The notes under the pieces: model-generated
Database searches by the model: none
Seen by the model: the letters and a program-made list of their open reading frames with translations, nothing else
What the model was told of the DNA's origin: nothing
Source: JALORV01 sp035498175
GTDB taxonomy: Bacteria; Pseudomonadota; Gammaproteobacteria; Burkholderiales; Burkholderiaceae_F
Direction: 5' to 3'
DNA: 64,000 nucleotides
Assembly: GCA_035498175.1 (NCBI GenBank)
Contig: DATKAJ010000053.1
Coordinates: 9,407-73,406 of the forward strand
Shown: in pieces, positions 1 to 10,326 of the stretch
Layout of the letters: every line of letters starts with the position of its first letter
How positions within the stretch are numbered: position 1 is the first letter of the stretch
Made by a program: the position numbers and the translations under genes

Positions 1-1
1 G

Positions 2-319
2 TTCGGCGATGCGCCTGCGAGGGTCAAGCTCGACGACATCTTCGACGTCGAGGCGCCTGACGTCGGAGCGACGCGCTGGAACATGTCCGAGTTCACGGCG
101 TGCCAGGTGGCGCTGTACTCCGAACGGAAGGCGTTCGAGTTCTACAACCGGTCGCTGCGCCGCGTGACCCAACCCGACGTCAAGGCGCTCTTCGAAGAGT
201 TGCGCGATGAAGAGGCCGAGCACATCCGCATGGTCGAAGAGATCATCGCGAAGCTGCCGCCTTCATCCAAGGTCGACCTCGAAGACGAGGACGACACGTA
301 CTTCCGGATGGGCTTCTAG
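2..319 (+). CDS. Ferritin-like (rubrerythrin-type) protein, C-terminal part
   Basis: The frame is open from the first bases of the window, so this is the C-terminal part of a gene that starts upstream; an internal Met at 83 is not the start. The visible 105 residues contain helices with the carboxylate/His pattern of a ferritin-like four-helix bundle: AFEFYNRSL followed by RDEEAEHIRMVEEI, giving an ExxH-type di-iron motif. The tail is acidic (DLEDEDDTYFRMGF). Such proteins bind a di-iron centre and act in peroxide or iron handling in the cytoplasm. Which subfamily it belongs to cannot be judged without the N-terminus. No terminator is obvious in the 109 bases before the convergent ABC transporter gene. 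Confidence 0.7.
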   Translation, partial: FGDAPARVKLDDIFDVEAPDVGATRWNMSEFTACQVALYSERKAFEFYNRSLRRVTQPDVKALFEELRDEEAEHIRMVEEIIAKLPPSSKVDLEDEDDTYFRMGF

Positions 320-428
320 AAATCCGGACGACGCGCATCCGCCGCGGACTGCGACGCGACTTGACGGTGACGCAGGCCACCGATGGCCCGCGCGGCGCGA
401 TTCCCGGACCGCGACGGGTTTCGATAGC

Positions 429-2207
429 TCAGGCGGCGAACTGCAGGGCGGCGAGGCGACCGTACAGGCCGCCGCGTGCAATCAGTTCCGAGTGCCGGCC
501 CGAATCGACGATGCCGCCGTGATCGAGCACGAAGATGCAGTCGGCCCGCTGCACCGTGGCCAGCCGATGCGCAATCACGATCGTCGTGCGACCGCGCATG
601 GCGGTCTCCAGCGCTGACTGCACCGCGCGCTCGCTTTCGGCATCGAGCGCCGAGGTGGCTTCGTCGAGTAGCAGCAGCGGTGCGTCCTTCAGGATCGCGC
701 GCGCGATCGCGAGTCGCTGGCGCTGACCCCCGGAAAGCCGCAGGCCGCGTTCGCCGACTTCGGTCGCATACTGCTCCGGCAGCCGCTGCACGAACTCGTC
801 GACATGCGCTGCCCGCGCGGCTGCCAGCGCCTCGGCCTCGGTGGCGTCGCGCCGGCCGTAGCGGATGTTGTCCAGCACCGAGCCCGAGAAGACGACAGCC
901 TCCTGTGGCACCACCGCGATGTGTCCGCGCAGCGTCTCCAGTGCGATCGCACGGATGTCGACGCCGTTGAGCTTCAGCGCGCCGCGCTCGATGTCGTAGA
1001 ACCGTTGCAGCAGCTGGAACATCGTGCTCTTGCCGGCGCCCGACGCGCCGACCAGCGCGACCGTCTGGCCCGGCTGGATCGACAAGGTCATTTCCTGCAG
1101 GACGGGGTGTTGCGGCCGCGAGGGATACGTGAATCGGACGCGGTCGAATTCGACGCCCATGCCGCGCGCGGAGGGCGCCAGCGCGGTCGGGCGCTCCGGC
1201 GAGGCGATGGGTGATCGGGCTTGCAGCAACTCGATCAGGCGCTCGGTTGCTCCCGCTGCGCGCAGCAGTTCGCCCCAGACCTCGGCGAGGACCGCGACGG
1301 AACTCGCAACGACCATGATGTACAGCGCCGTCTGGCTCAGCTCGCCCGCGCTGATGCGGCCGGCCATCACGGCCTGGACGCCGCCGTACAGCCCGTACAG
1401 CAGCGAGCCGAAGATGCCGACGATGAGGAACGCCGTGAGCAGCGCGCGCGTGCCGGTGCGGCGGATCGAGGTGGCGAACGCGCGTTCGTTCGCCTCCCTG
1501 AAGCGCTGCGTCTCGGCCGGCTCCTGCGTGTAGCTCTGCACGACCGGAACCGCGTTCAGTACTTCGCCTGCGATGGCGCTCGAATCGGCGATGCGGTCCT
1601 GACTCGCGCGCGACAGCCGACGCACGCGGCCGCCGATCAGCATCGAGGGGGCCACGACCAGCGCGATGATGCCGGCGACGGTCAGCATCAGCTTCGGGCT
1701 GGTCGCAATCAGCATTGCGATGCCACCGACGAAGAGCACCGCGTTGCGCAGTCCCATCGAGATGCTCGATCCGACGGCGTTCTGGATGACCGTCGTGTCG
1801 GTCGTCAGTCGCGACAGCACCTCGCCGGTCTTCAGCGTCTCGAAGAACTGCGGGCTCTGCGTCAGCACGTGCGCGTAGACCGCCTGCCTCAGGTCCGCGG
1901 TCACGCGCTCACCGATCCACGTCACCATGAAGAATCGCGCTGCGGTGAAGATGCCGAGCGCAATCGCAACGGCAAACAGCACACCGAAGTGGCTGCGGAT
2001 CGCCACCAGCTTTTCGCCGGCGCCGCCGGCGGGCAGGGCGAGGCCGTTGTCCACCAGCAGCTTCACGGTGTACGGCAGCGCGAGCGTTGCGCTGGCCGCG
2101 AGTCCGAGGAAGAGCAGCGCGAGCGCCACCTGGCGCTTGTAGGGCGCGACGAAGGGCAGCAGACCGCGCAGCGGCCCGAGGCGGCGCGGTGCGGGTGCGT
2201 CAACCAC
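429..2207 (-). CDS. MsbA-like ABC exporter, fused permease and ATPase
   Basis: This 592-residue half-transporter has an N-terminal six-helix ABC transmembrane domain (about residues 20-310) and a C-terminal nucleotide-binding domain. Visible motifs are Walker A GASGAGKST near residue 385, the signature LSGGQRQRLAIARA near 490 and Walker B LLLLDEATSALD near 510, followed by the H-loop IVIAHRLATV. It would act as a homodimer in the inner membrane, exporting a lipid, peptide or drug; the substrate cannot be told. The start is GTG at 2207, a few bases after the stop of the upstream MAPEG gene, so the two are probably co-transcribed. No closer Met exists and no clear Shine-Dalgarno is seen, so the exact start is uncertain. 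Confidence 0.9.
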   Translation of the reverse strand: MVDAPAPRRLGPLRGLLPFVAPYKRQVALALLFLGLAASATLALPYTVKLLVDNGLALPAGGAGEKLVAIRSHFGVLFAVAIALGIFTAARFFMVTWIGERVTADLRQAVYAHVLTQSPQFFETLKTGEVLSRLTTDTTVIQNAVGSSISMGLRNAVLFVGGIAMLIATSPKLMLTVAGIIALVVAPSMLIGGRVRRLSRASQDRIADSSAIAGEVLNAVPVVQSYTQEPAETQRFREANERAFATSIRRTGTRALLTAFLIVGIFGSLLYGLYGGVQAVMAGRISAGELSQTALYIMVVASSVAVLAEVWGELLRAAGATERLIELLQARSPIASPERPTALAPSARGMGVEFDRVRFTYPSRPQHPVLQEMTLSIQPGQTVALVGASGAGKSTMFQLLQRFYDIERGALKLNGVDIRAIALETLRGHIAVVPQEAVVFSGSVLDNIRYGRRDATEAEALAAARAAHVDEFVQRLPEQYATEVGERGLRLSGGQRQRLAIARAILKDAPLLLLDEATSALDAESERAVQSALETAMRGRTTIVIAHRLATVQRADCIFVLDHGGIVDSGRHSELIARGGLYGRLAALQFAA

Positions 2208-2213
2208 GCGCGG

Positions 2214-2612
2214 TCACCACAGCGGCGAAGTCAGTACGCCCCACGTGGCAAGCCCGAACAGCGCGCCGGCGGCGACGTTGGAAATCACGAAGGGCATGCC
2301 GCGTGAACGCGGCTCGCGGGCGTAGGCGAAGGCATACCAGACGCGCGCGATGAGCCACACCGCACCGATCGCCGCGGCGATGCGCGGACTGAAGTAGATC
2401 GCCGCCAGCCACAGCGCCGGCAGGAACGCCACGGTGTTCTCGAGCGTGTTCATCTGCACCCGGTACGCGCGATTGAATTCTTCAGGCCCCGTCGACGACG
2501 GCGCTTTGACCTTGTAGCGGCCGCGCGCGGCGCCGACATACCAGGCGCAGCCGAAGAGCAGCAGCAGCGTCGCCAGCGTGACGAGGGCAGGCCAGTGCAG
2601 CGTGGTTCCCAT
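2214..2612 (-). CDS. MAPEG family membrane protein
   Basis: A 132-residue protein with four hydrophobic segments. The pattern RAYRVQMNTLENTVAFLPAL is the glutathione/eicosanoid-type MAPEG signature (RxxxNxxE followed by a hydrophobic helix). Family members are trimeric membrane proteins, some being glutathione transferases; the bacterial role is mostly unknown. The start at 2612 was chosen over longer readings because AGGAGG lies a few bases upstream on the minus strand. It sits 6 bases before the ABC exporter and probably shares its transcript. Confidence 0.85.
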   Translation of the reverse strand: MGTTLHWPALVTLATLLLLFGCAWYVGAARGRYKVKAPSSTGPEEFNRAYRVQMNTLENTVAFLPALWLAAIYFSPRIAAAIGAVWLIARVWYAFAYAREPRSRGMPFVISNVAAGALFGLATWGVLTSPLW

Positions 2613-2706
2613 GATTCCTCCTGAAGAGGCCGCGGATCGTAGCCGTGTTTCGCCCTCGCCGCGTCCCAGCCGGAGCGCGGCCACGGCGGTTGCGGGAACG
2701 GAATGG

Positions 2707-3792
2707 CTAGAGCCGCATCGGTGCGACGTAGCCCGTCATTTCGAGGTAGCCACGGCCGACGCGTTGGCCCGTCTGCAGAAGCTCGCTCGCGCCCTCCCAG
2801 TAGACGGCGCCGGTGGACGTGCGCGAGTCGAGTTCCTGGTCGTTCATCAGCGGTCGCGTCTCGAAAGCCTGGCCGCCGATCGAGATGCGACGCGCCACCG
2901 GGTACGTCGCGCCGGTGCGCGGCGAGCGCCAGGTCGCCAGTGTCTCGAAGCTGACTTCGTCGGCGCCGAAGGTACGGACGGGCGCGCCTGGGGCGCGCAG
3001 CGACGCGTAGCGATGGATCGGTGGCCCCGGGCCGATGCGCCGGATCTCGAATGCCGTGAGTGTGCTGCCGTCGTCGAGGTTCATACCGACCCAGTCCCAG
3101 CCAGCCGCCTGAGGATCGAGCACGCTGGTCGACCATTCGTGGTCGAGCCAGCCGCGCCCGCGGAACCGCAGTGTGCTGCCAGCGATGTTCAGGGTCGCCT
3201 CGATCGCGAGTTGCGGCTCGCTGTAGTAGTAGCTCGCCTGTTCTCCAGTCGGGCCTTTCCATGAAAGGCCGGAGTTTCCCTGCAACAGCGGCGCCTGCGT
3301 CGGCGCTGCGCTCAACTCGAGATCGAACGCGCGCGCCGGAATGGTCCCGCGATAGATCCCTGATCTCGAGTCGCGCGCGAAGCGCCAGCGATCGATGCGG
3401 ACGTCGGTGTCCGCGGTCGAGGCCTCGACCAGGCCGAAGCCGGTACGTTGTGCCCGTTCCTCGTGCAGAAGCGCGCCGCGCGCCGGATCGGCCAGTGCCG
3501 CGTGCGCGATCAGGAGTTGCTGTGGGCTGAAGCGACTGCTGTCGTCGGCAATCGGAGTGCGCACGCGAAAGAAGGTCGCCTGGAAACCGATCGAGGGTCG
3601 ACCCGTGGCGTCGAGCCAGCCGGTGAGATACCACCATTCGGTGCGGAACTCCGGATGCGCGCCGTGGTCGCGCGGAAACACCAGCGTCCGCGGCACGACT
3701 CGCGCGTACTGCACGTCCGCGCCTGCCGCACGTGCTGCCGGAGCGGCGAGCGCGGCCAGCAGCAGCGACCTTCGATCGATTCTCGCCGTCAC
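2707..3792 (-). CDS. AttH/CrtC-like lipocalin-fold secreted protein
   Basis: A 361-residue protein of the AttH / carotenoid 1,2-hydratase (CrtC-like) family, recognised from the block PEFRTEWWYLTGWL near the N-terminus and the later DHEWSTSVL and GWDWVGMNL blocks. The N-terminus RIDRRSLLLAALAAPAARA looks like a signal peptide with two arginines ahead of the hydrophobic stretch (possibly Tat), so it is probably periplasmic. It starts with GTG inside a 4-base GTGA overlap with the FtsX-type permease, indicating translational coupling. Across proteobacteria this family commonly sits with an FtsX-like permease and a LolD-like ATPase. The usual database label 'predicted hydrolase' is not supported by any catalytic residue I can point to. 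Confidence 0.85.
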   Translation of the reverse strand: MTARIDRRSLLLAALAAPAARAAGADVQYARVVPRTLVFPRDHGAHPEFRTEWWYLTGWLDATGRPSIGFQATFFRVRTPIADDSSRFSPQQLLIAHAALADPARGALLHEERAQRTGFGLVEASTADTDVRIDRWRFARDSRSGIYRGTIPARAFDLELSAAPTQAPLLQGNSGLSWKGPTGEQASYYYSEPQLAIEATLNIAGSTLRFRGRGWLDHEWSTSVLDPQAAGWDWVGMNLDDGSTLTAFEIRRIGPGPPIHRYASLRAPGAPVRTFGADEVSFETLATWRSPRTGATYPVARRISIGGQAFETRPLMNDQELDSRTSTGAVYWEGASELLQTGQRVGRGYLEMTGYVAPMRL

Positions 3793-6338
3793 CAGTCGTC
3801 GCTCACCGCGCGCACCGCGTGGACCGATGCGGCACGCCGCCCCGCCAGCAGCGCAGTCAGCGCAGCCGTGGCCAGCAGCGCTGCGACCAACGCGAGGATC
3901 AGGCCGCCGGGAATGTGCAGCTCCATGGTCCAGTGGAACGACTGCGGGTTCACGACGTGAATCAGTACCATCGCGACCGCGAAACCGACCGCAAGCCCGC
4001 TCATCACGCCGAGCGCCGTGACCAGCAGTCCCTCGATCGCGAACTGCGCGAGGATCTGCCCGCGCGTCACGCCCAGGTGCCGCAGCATGCCGAATTCCCG
4101 GGTGCGAGCCAGCGCCTGGGCGGAGAAGGTCGCAGCGATGCCGATCAGGCCGATGATGATGGCCGCCACCTCGAGCAGATAAGTGACGGCGAAGCTGCGG
4201 TCGAAGATGTCGAGACTCAGCTTGCGGATGTCGCCCGGCTGGAGGAATTCGGCCTGCGCACCGACGTCGAGGCGGTCGCGCATGGAGTCGATGATGTCAT
4301 TCGCGCGCACGCCGGGCGCGAGCCAGAGCGCCGCATCGGTCCGTGTCGTGTCGCCGGTGAAGCGCTGGTAGTCGGTGTCGCGCAGCGCGATCGCGCCCGA
4401 CTGCCGCGCGTAGTCGCGCCAGACGCCGACGATGAGGAACTCGCGCTCGACACCTGCGAGCGGAACTCGCAGCGCCTGCCCGACCTGTACGCCATAGAGC
4501 TGTTCCAGCGCCTCGCTGATCCACGCCGGCGGCGGATCGCCGTTTTGCCACTCGAGCGCTCGCCCGATCAGAGGCAGCGCGGGACGCGCGGCGTCGAACG
4601 GGCGAATCACGAGCGTGACAGGCGCGCGCTTCGGTTCGAGCGATACGCGGGCGAACCGCGAGAACTCGGCGCGCTGTACGCCCGGCGCGCTGGCGAGCAG
4701 CTGGCGGTCACGGTCAGAGAGGTACGCGGTAGTCGTGGACTCGCCGCGGCCGCCGGCGCGCACGTACAGGTCGGCCGGTAGCACCTCGCCGAGCCACGCA
4801 TCGAGTGAGTCGCGGAAGCTCGTCACCATCGTTGCCATCGCCACCATCAGCGCAAAGCTCGCGACGACGCCGGCCAGCCCGATTGCCGCGCCGGCGGGCG
4901 CCTGCGCGAGCCGCGTCGTGGCACCGAGCCAGGGCACGCTGCGCGAACGGCGGCTGGCGCGGGCGAAGCGCGCAAACAGCATCTGCGCCAGTCGCGCCTG
5001 CAGCATGATCGCGCCGGTCAACAGCAGCGCAATCGCGACGTAGCCCATGATCGGCAGATCGCCCAGCGGCGGCAGCAGTGCGGCCCCGAGGCCCAGCGCC
5101 AGCATGATGAGTGCCGGGCCGACCGCGGTATCGAGGCGGCGCAACGCGTCGAGCTCGGACCCGGCCTTCAGCGCGAGCGCGGGCTCGACGCGCGCGGCCT
5201 CGCGTGCGGGTACCCAGCCCCCGGCGATCGAGGCGCAGACGCCGAGCATGAGGAAGGCCGCGGTCCATCCGGGATCGATCGAAAGTCGCGCCCGCGTGCC
5301 GGCGAAGAAGCCACTGCCGAGGTCGCCACCGAGAAGCGCCAGCCCCAGCGCCGCCAGCGCACCGCCGAGCCCCAGTCCGAGCAGGCTGCCGATGACGCCG
5401 CTCGCGAGCGACTCCAGCAGCAGCAGGCGCTGCAGTTCGCCCGCAGTCACGCCGCTGATGCGCAGAAATGCCAGTTCGGTGCGACGGGCGACGACGCCCT
5501 GGACCTGCAGCGAGAACACGAGGAATGCGCCGGTAAACAGCGCCACCAGCGCGAGCACGTTCAGATTGACGCGATACGCACGCGAGACGTTGGACACGCG
5601 CTGCGCCGATTCATCCAGCGTGCTGAGGCCGACACCGGGCGGCAGCACGGCCGCAATCCGTGCGCGCGCTGCGGCCGGCGCGACACCCGCGGCCAGTTTG
5701 ATGTCGATGCGTTGCAGCCGTCCGATCTGATCGAAGTGGCGCTGCGCGGCCGCGATGTCGAGCACACCGAGCTCTTCGCCGGTGCGCGCACCAGGCAGCA
5801 CGCCGGCGATGCGCAGCGTCTCGACCCGCGGCCCGACCTGCAGCCCGAGCGAATCGCCCGCGTGCAGCACAAAGCGGTCGAGTGCTGCCTGCGACAGGTA
5901 AAGGCCGTCTCCGAGCAATGCATAGCGTGGGTCGGCATCGGCTGCGGGTTGCCCGATCAGCGCCGGCGACAGCAGGGCGGCACGAAACACGTCGACGCCG
6001 ACGATGCGCAGCGTGGCCAGTCCCGCAGCCGATTTCGGCTGCCCCGGCACCGGCGCCTCGACTTCGACGATCGGGCTCGCGATCTCGACCTCGGGCAGGG
6101 CTGCCACTTGCGCGAACAGGCCTTCGTCGAAGCCGAGCCGGCCGCCGCTGATGGTCAGGTCCGACTGGCCGAGGACATGTCGCACCGCGCCCGAGAACTC
6201 GTCGAGCGCCGATGCGTTGATCAGGTTGACGGCGTAGCCGAGCGCCACACCGACCGCAACCGCGACGATCTGCACGATCGCCCGCAGCGGATGCTGACGC
6301 ACGTAGCCGCCGGACACATGAAAGAGCAGCCAGCCCAC
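3789..6338 (-). CDS. FtsX/LolE-type ABC transporter permease, large two-module form
   Basis: This 849-residue integral membrane protein has the layout of large FtsX-family permeases: an N-terminal anchor helix (residues about 18-40), a periplasmic domain, a first trio of helices (about 255-400), more helices, a second periplasmic domain and a C-terminal trio ending near residue 835. The C-terminal stretch EFGMLRHLGVTRGQIL is the conserved cytoplasmic coupling region that contacts the ATPase. It lacks an ATPase domain, so it needs a partner; the best candidate is the LolD-like gene at 9600-10256, which is now separated from it. The start is GTG at 6338. It probably moves a lipid or lipoprotein-like substrate across or out of the inner membrane together with the AttH-like protein. 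Confidence 0.88.
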   Translation of the reverse strand: MGWLLFHVSGGYVRQHPLRAIVQIVAVAVGVALGYAVNLINASALDEFSGAVRHVLGQSDLTISGGRLGFDEGLFAQVAALPEVEIASPIVEVEAPVPGQPKSAAGLATLRIVGVDVFRAALLSPALIGQPAADADPRYALLGDGLYLSQAALDRFVLHAGDSLGLQVGPRVETLRIAGVLPGARTGEELGVLDIAAAQRHFDQIGRLQRIDIKLAAGVAPAAARARIAAVLPPGVGLSTLDESAQRVSNVSRAYRVNLNVLALVALFTGAFLVFSLQVQGVVARRTELAFLRISGVTAGELQRLLLLESLASGVIGSLLGLGLGGALAALGLALLGGDLGSGFFAGTRARLSIDPGWTAAFLMLGVCASIAGGWVPAREAARVEPALALKAGSELDALRRLDTAVGPALIMLALGLGAALLPPLGDLPIMGYVAIALLLTGAIMLQARLAQMLFARFARASRRSRSVPWLGATTRLAQAPAGAAIGLAGVVASFALMVAMATMVTSFRDSLDAWLGEVLPADLYVRAGGRGESTTTAYLSDRDRQLLASAPGVQRAEFSRFARVSLEPKRAPVTLVIRPFDAARPALPLIGRALEWQNGDPPPAWISEALEQLYGVQVGQALRVPLAGVEREFLIVGVWRDYARQSGAIALRDTDYQRFTGDTTRTDAALWLAPGVRANDIIDSMRDRLDVGAQAEFLQPGDIRKLSLDIFDRSFAVTYLLEVAAIIIGLIGIAATFSAQALARTREFGMLRHLGVTRGQILAQFAIEGLLVTALGVMSGLAVGFAVAMVLIHVVNPQSFHWTMELHIPGGLILALVAALLATAALTALLAGRRAASVHAVRAVSDDW

Positions 6339-6726
6339 CGCCGCAGTCTAGGGCCTCCTGACAATGGGATTGCATCGGCGTGAGCCAGGGAACAACAAGC
6401 CCCGGGGCCGGCCCCTGCGGGAACGCACGCTAACTCACATCCGAGCGACGATTTGCCGATGCCGGTGCGCGGGCGTAACCTTCGGCCCCTCATTGATACC
6501 GAGGAGTGCCGATTGGGCCCCGAACCTGGTCGAAGTCGCTCCGTCGCCGCACCTCCCGCGCACTAGGTCGCCTCGACCTGCCGGTCGGGTCCGGAAGACG
6601 GACCCCTGGCCGGCGCAGTAAAGCCGCTGCAAGCGCGGCACTTCTGCTCCGTTGAATTGATCGAACACGTATCCGGCTTTGCCGGATGCGCGATGCTGCG
6701 TGCGGACCCCGCGCGGGGAGCAGTTC
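6339..6726. other. 388-bp divergent intergenic region ahead of mgtA
   Basis: No gene is visible. It must hold the promoters for the permease operon (minus) and mgtA (plus). Several hairpins can be drawn in the part next to mgtA: GGGTCC/GGACCC at 6586-6604 and ATCCGGC/GCCGGAT at 6671-6687, the latter just upstream of the mgtA ribosome-binding site. A leader of this length before an MgtA-type pump could be regulatory, but I cannot assign it to a known riboswitch class. Confidence 0.5.
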
Positions 6727-9435
6727 ATGGTTCTCGATTTCTCCATCGTCGACTTCCTCCGGAACGTCTTCGGCCTGCGGACGCCGGAGCCTGAACAGGC
6801 TGCCGCGCGGCGGTCGTTCGCGCATCTGGTCGAAATCGGCCAGCTCACGCCCGAGGCAGCACTGGCGCGCCTCGAAAGCACTGACGAGGGCCTGATCGAA
6901 CGCGAGTCCGCGGAGCGGCTGGAGCGTTACGGGCCGAACGAGGTCGCGCACGAACGCAAGAAGCATCCGCTGCGGCGGCTCCTCGAGCTGTTCGCCAACC
7001 CGCTGCCGCTACTGCTGCTGGTGCTCGCGCTGGTCGCAGACCTGACCGGTGAGGTGCGCGGCGCGATTGTCATCACGCTGATGGTGGTGCTGTCGGTGCT
7101 GCTCGCATTCGTGCAGGAATACCGCTCGAGCCGCGCTGCGGAGAAGCTGCGTGCGATGGTGCACACGACGGTGACGGTGTTGCGGCGGGACCTGCGCAAG
7201 GGCATCCCGGACGAGGTCTCGCGTCACTTTCCGGTGCGCCTGCAATACCGCGAGCCGGAAAGGGCGGAGATCCCGCTGGCGCACCTTGTGCCTGGCGACG
7301 TCGTCGTGCTGTCCGCGGGCGACATGATTCCCGCCGACGTGCGGCTGATCAGCGCCAAGGATCTGTTTGTCAGCCAGGCGACGCTGACCGGCGAATCGCT
7401 GCCCGTCGAGAAGTTTGCCGCGGCGGCACCCGGAACGGCGGCGCCGCTCGACCTGCCGAACATCGCCTTCATGGGCAGCAACGTCGTCAGCGGCACGGCG
7501 CGCGCCGCGGTCGTGTCCACCGGAGGCGAAACTTATTTCGGGTCCGTGGCCGGCGCCCTGGTGCGGCCGCGCCAGCTGACGAGCTTCGACGTCGGCGTCA
7601 ACCGCTTCATCTGGCTGATGATCCGCTTCATGGCCGTGATGGTGCCGCTGGTGTTCCTGATCAACGGCGTCTCCAAGGGCAACTGGGTCGAAGCGTTCCT
7701 GTTTGCGGTGGCCGTTGCGGTGGGCCTTGCCCCCGAGATGCTGCCGATGATCGTCACGATCAACCTGGGCAAGGGTGCGCTGGCGATGGCGCGCAAGCGG
7801 GTCATCGTCAAGCGGCTCAGCTCGATCCAGAACTTCGGCGCGATGGACGTGCTGTGCACCGACAAGACCGGCACGCTGACGCAGGACAAGGTGATCCTGG
7901 AGCGGCACGTCGATATCTTCGGCCACGACAGCGACCGCGTGCTGCAGTTCGCCTACCTCAACAGCTACCACCAGTCCGGTCTGAAGAACCTGCTCGACGT
8001 CGCGGTGCTGGAGCACGTCGAGGTGCACGAAGCGCTCGAAGTCCAGCAGCACTATGCGAAGACCGACGAGGTCCCGTTCGATTTCCAGCGTCGACGCATG
8101 AGCGTGATCGTCGAGAAGGACCACGCCTCGCACATCCTGATCTGCAAGGGGGCTGTCGAGGAGGTCTTCGCCGCCTGCGGTGCCGTCGAGCGCGACGGGG
8201 TCGCGGTCCCGATAGAGACCGGCCACCTGGAAGAACTGCAGCCCGTGATCAAGGAGCTTAACGAGGACGGCTTCCGCGTGATCGCCGTCGCCTACAAGGA
8301 GGTGCCGGCGCGTCCTGAACCGTACTCGGTCGCCGACGAACGCGACCTCGTGCTGCTCGGATACATCGCCTTCCTCGACCCGCCGAAGGACACCGCTGCG
8401 GCTGCGCTGCAGGCGCTCGCGCGCCACGGCGTGCAGGTGAAGGTGCTGACCGGCGACAACGACGTCGTGACGCGCAAGGTGTGCCGCGACGTCGGCCTCG
8501 ACGTCACGCAGCTGATGCTCGGGGCGGACCTCGAAAGCCTTTCGGATGCCGAGCTCGACGAGCGCGTTGACGACATCACGGTTTTCGCCAAACTGACGCC
8601 ACAGCAGAAGGCGCGGGTCATCGGATCGCTCCATCGCAACGGGCGTGTGGTGGGCTTCCTCGGCGACGGCATCAATGACGGCCCGGCGCTGAAGGCGGCC
8701 GACGTCGGGATCTCGGTCGACACCGCCGTCGACATCGCCAAGGAATCGGCCGACATCATCCTGATGGAGAAGAGCCTGCTCGTGCTGGAGGCCGGCGTGC
8801 TCGAGGGTCGCGGGGTGTTCGGCAACATCACCAAGTACATCAAGATGTCTGCCAGCTCCAACTTCGGCAACATGTTCAGCGTGCTGGGGGCGTCGGCCTT
8901 TCTGCCATTCCTGCCGATGGCGCCGGTGCAGATCCTGCTGAACAACCTGATGTACGACTTCTCCCAGACCGCGGTGGCGACCGACAACGTCGATGCCGAG
9001 TACGTCGAGCAGCCGCGCCGCTGGGATATCGGCAACATCGGCCGCTTCATGCTGTTCATCGGCCCGCTGAGCTCGATCTTCGACTACGCGACCTTCTTCA
9101 CGATGCTCTATGTCTTCGACGCGTGGAGCGACGCACCGCTGTTCCAGACGGCGTGGTTCGTGGAGTCGCTGCTGTCGCAGACCCTGGTCGTGCACGTGCT
9201 GCGCACCGGCGGATGGCCCTTCGTGCACAGCCGGCCGAGCCTGCTGCTCGGCGTCGCGACACTGGCGATCTGCGCGGTGGGACTGTGGCTGCCGACCTCG
9301 CCGCTGGCCGATGCGCTGGGCTTCGTCGCCTTGCCGCACGGCTACTGGGCGGCGCTGGCCCTGATACTCGTCGGCTACCTGCTGCTGACGCAGACAGTCA
9401 AGGTGTGGCTGATCCGCCGGTTCGGCCTGGGGTGA
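6727..9435 (+). CDS. mgtA: MgtA-type P-type ATPase (Mg2+ importer family)
   Basis: A 902-residue P-type ATPase with the actuator motif LTGESLPVEK, the phosphorylation site CTDKTGTLTQDK with Asp379, the nucleotide-domain motif VLTGDN and the hinge GDGINDGPAL. Length, the N-terminal cation-ATPase domain and the C-terminal helices match type IIIB (MgtA/MgtB) pumps, which bring Mg2+ into the cell. The ATG at 6727 is preferred over a TTG at 6679 because GGGGAG lies 6 bases upstream. The gene is monocistronic and lies opposite to its neighbours, between an FtsX-type permease and its probable ATPase. No MgtC or regulator gene is nearby. Ion specificity is inferred from family only. Confidence 0.92.
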   Translation: MVLDFSIVDFLRNVFGLRTPEPEQAAARRSFAHLVEIGQLTPEAALARLESTDEGLIERESAERLERYGPNEVAHERKKHPLRRLLELFANPLPLLLLVLALVADLTGEVRGAIVITLMVVLSVLLAFVQEYRSSRAAEKLRAMVHTTVTVLRRDLRKGIPDEVSRHFPVRLQYREPERAEIPLAHLVPGDVVVLSAGDMIPADVRLISAKDLFVSQATLTGESLPVEKFAAAAPGTAAPLDLPNIAFMGSNVVSGTARAAVVSTGGETYFGSVAGALVRPRQLTSFDVGVNRFIWLMIRFMAVMVPLVFLINGVSKGNWVEAFLFAVAVAVGLAPEMLPMIVTINLGKGALAMARKRVIVKRLSSIQNFGAMDVLCTDKTGTLTQDKVILERHVDIFGHDSDRVLQFAYLNSYHQSGLKNLLDVAVLEHVEVHEALEVQQHYAKTDEVPFDFQRRRMSVIVEKDHASHILICKGAVEEVFAACGAVERDGVAVPIETGHLEELQPVIKELNEDGFRVIAVAYKEVPARPEPYSVADERDLVLLGYIAFLDPPKDTAAAALQALARHGVQVKVLTGDNDVVTRKVCRDVGLDVTQLMLGADLESLSDAELDERVDDITVFAKLTPQQKARVIGSLHRNGRVVGFLGDGINDGPALKAADVGISVDTAVDIAKESADIILMEKSLLVLEAGVLEGRGVFGNITKYIKMSASSNFGNMFSVLGASAFLPFLPMAPVQILLNNLMYDFSQTAVATDNVDAEYVEQPRRWDIGNIGRFMLFIGPLSSIFDYATFFTMLYVFDAWSDAPLFQTAWFVESLLSQTLVVHVLRTGGWPFVHSRPSLLLGVATLAICAVGLWLPTSPLADALGFVALPHGYWAALALILVGYLLLTQTVKVWLIRRFGLG

Positions 9436-9599
9436 GACTGAAGCGTCTCGTTCCGCAAGAAATCGCGCCACCGCGTTTGCGCCATATGCCGCGCTCGCTG
9501 CGTTGCGAGGTTCCTGCCTGAGCACCCGCTTGGCCCCTTGGCCGCGCGCCTTGCGGTCAGCGCGCCCGGACGCGGACATGAGAAGTCGTGCGGAGGTTT

Positions 9600-10256
<657 letters not shown>

Positions 10257-10290
10257 CGCGGCGATTCTACGGATCGACGGCGGTGCGCCG

Positions 10291-10296
10291 TACAAT
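10291..10296 (+). promoter_or_regulatory. Probable -10 box of the threonine dehydratase gene
   Basis: TACAAT lies 31 bases before the TTG start at 10327, which would give a short 5' leader with GAGAG as ribosome-binding site. No convincing -35 hexamer is seen at standard spacing. Confidence 0.4.
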
Positions 10297-10326
10297 CGCG
10301 GCCCTTCCTCTGCTCGAGAGCCGGCG

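Noticed and set aside
6501..6604. Mn2+ riboswitch of the yybP-ykoY class before mgtA
   Set aside because: Only partial matches to the conserved loops; GRGGAGT lacks the AGC and the CGTCA loop is not matched. Kept as a question, not annotated.
7009..9579. 856-codon open frame on the minus strand opposite mgtA
   Set aside because: It mirrors a fully conserved P-type ATPase; its sequence is His/Gln/Arg-rich low-complexity, as expected for the antisense of GC-rich coding DNA.
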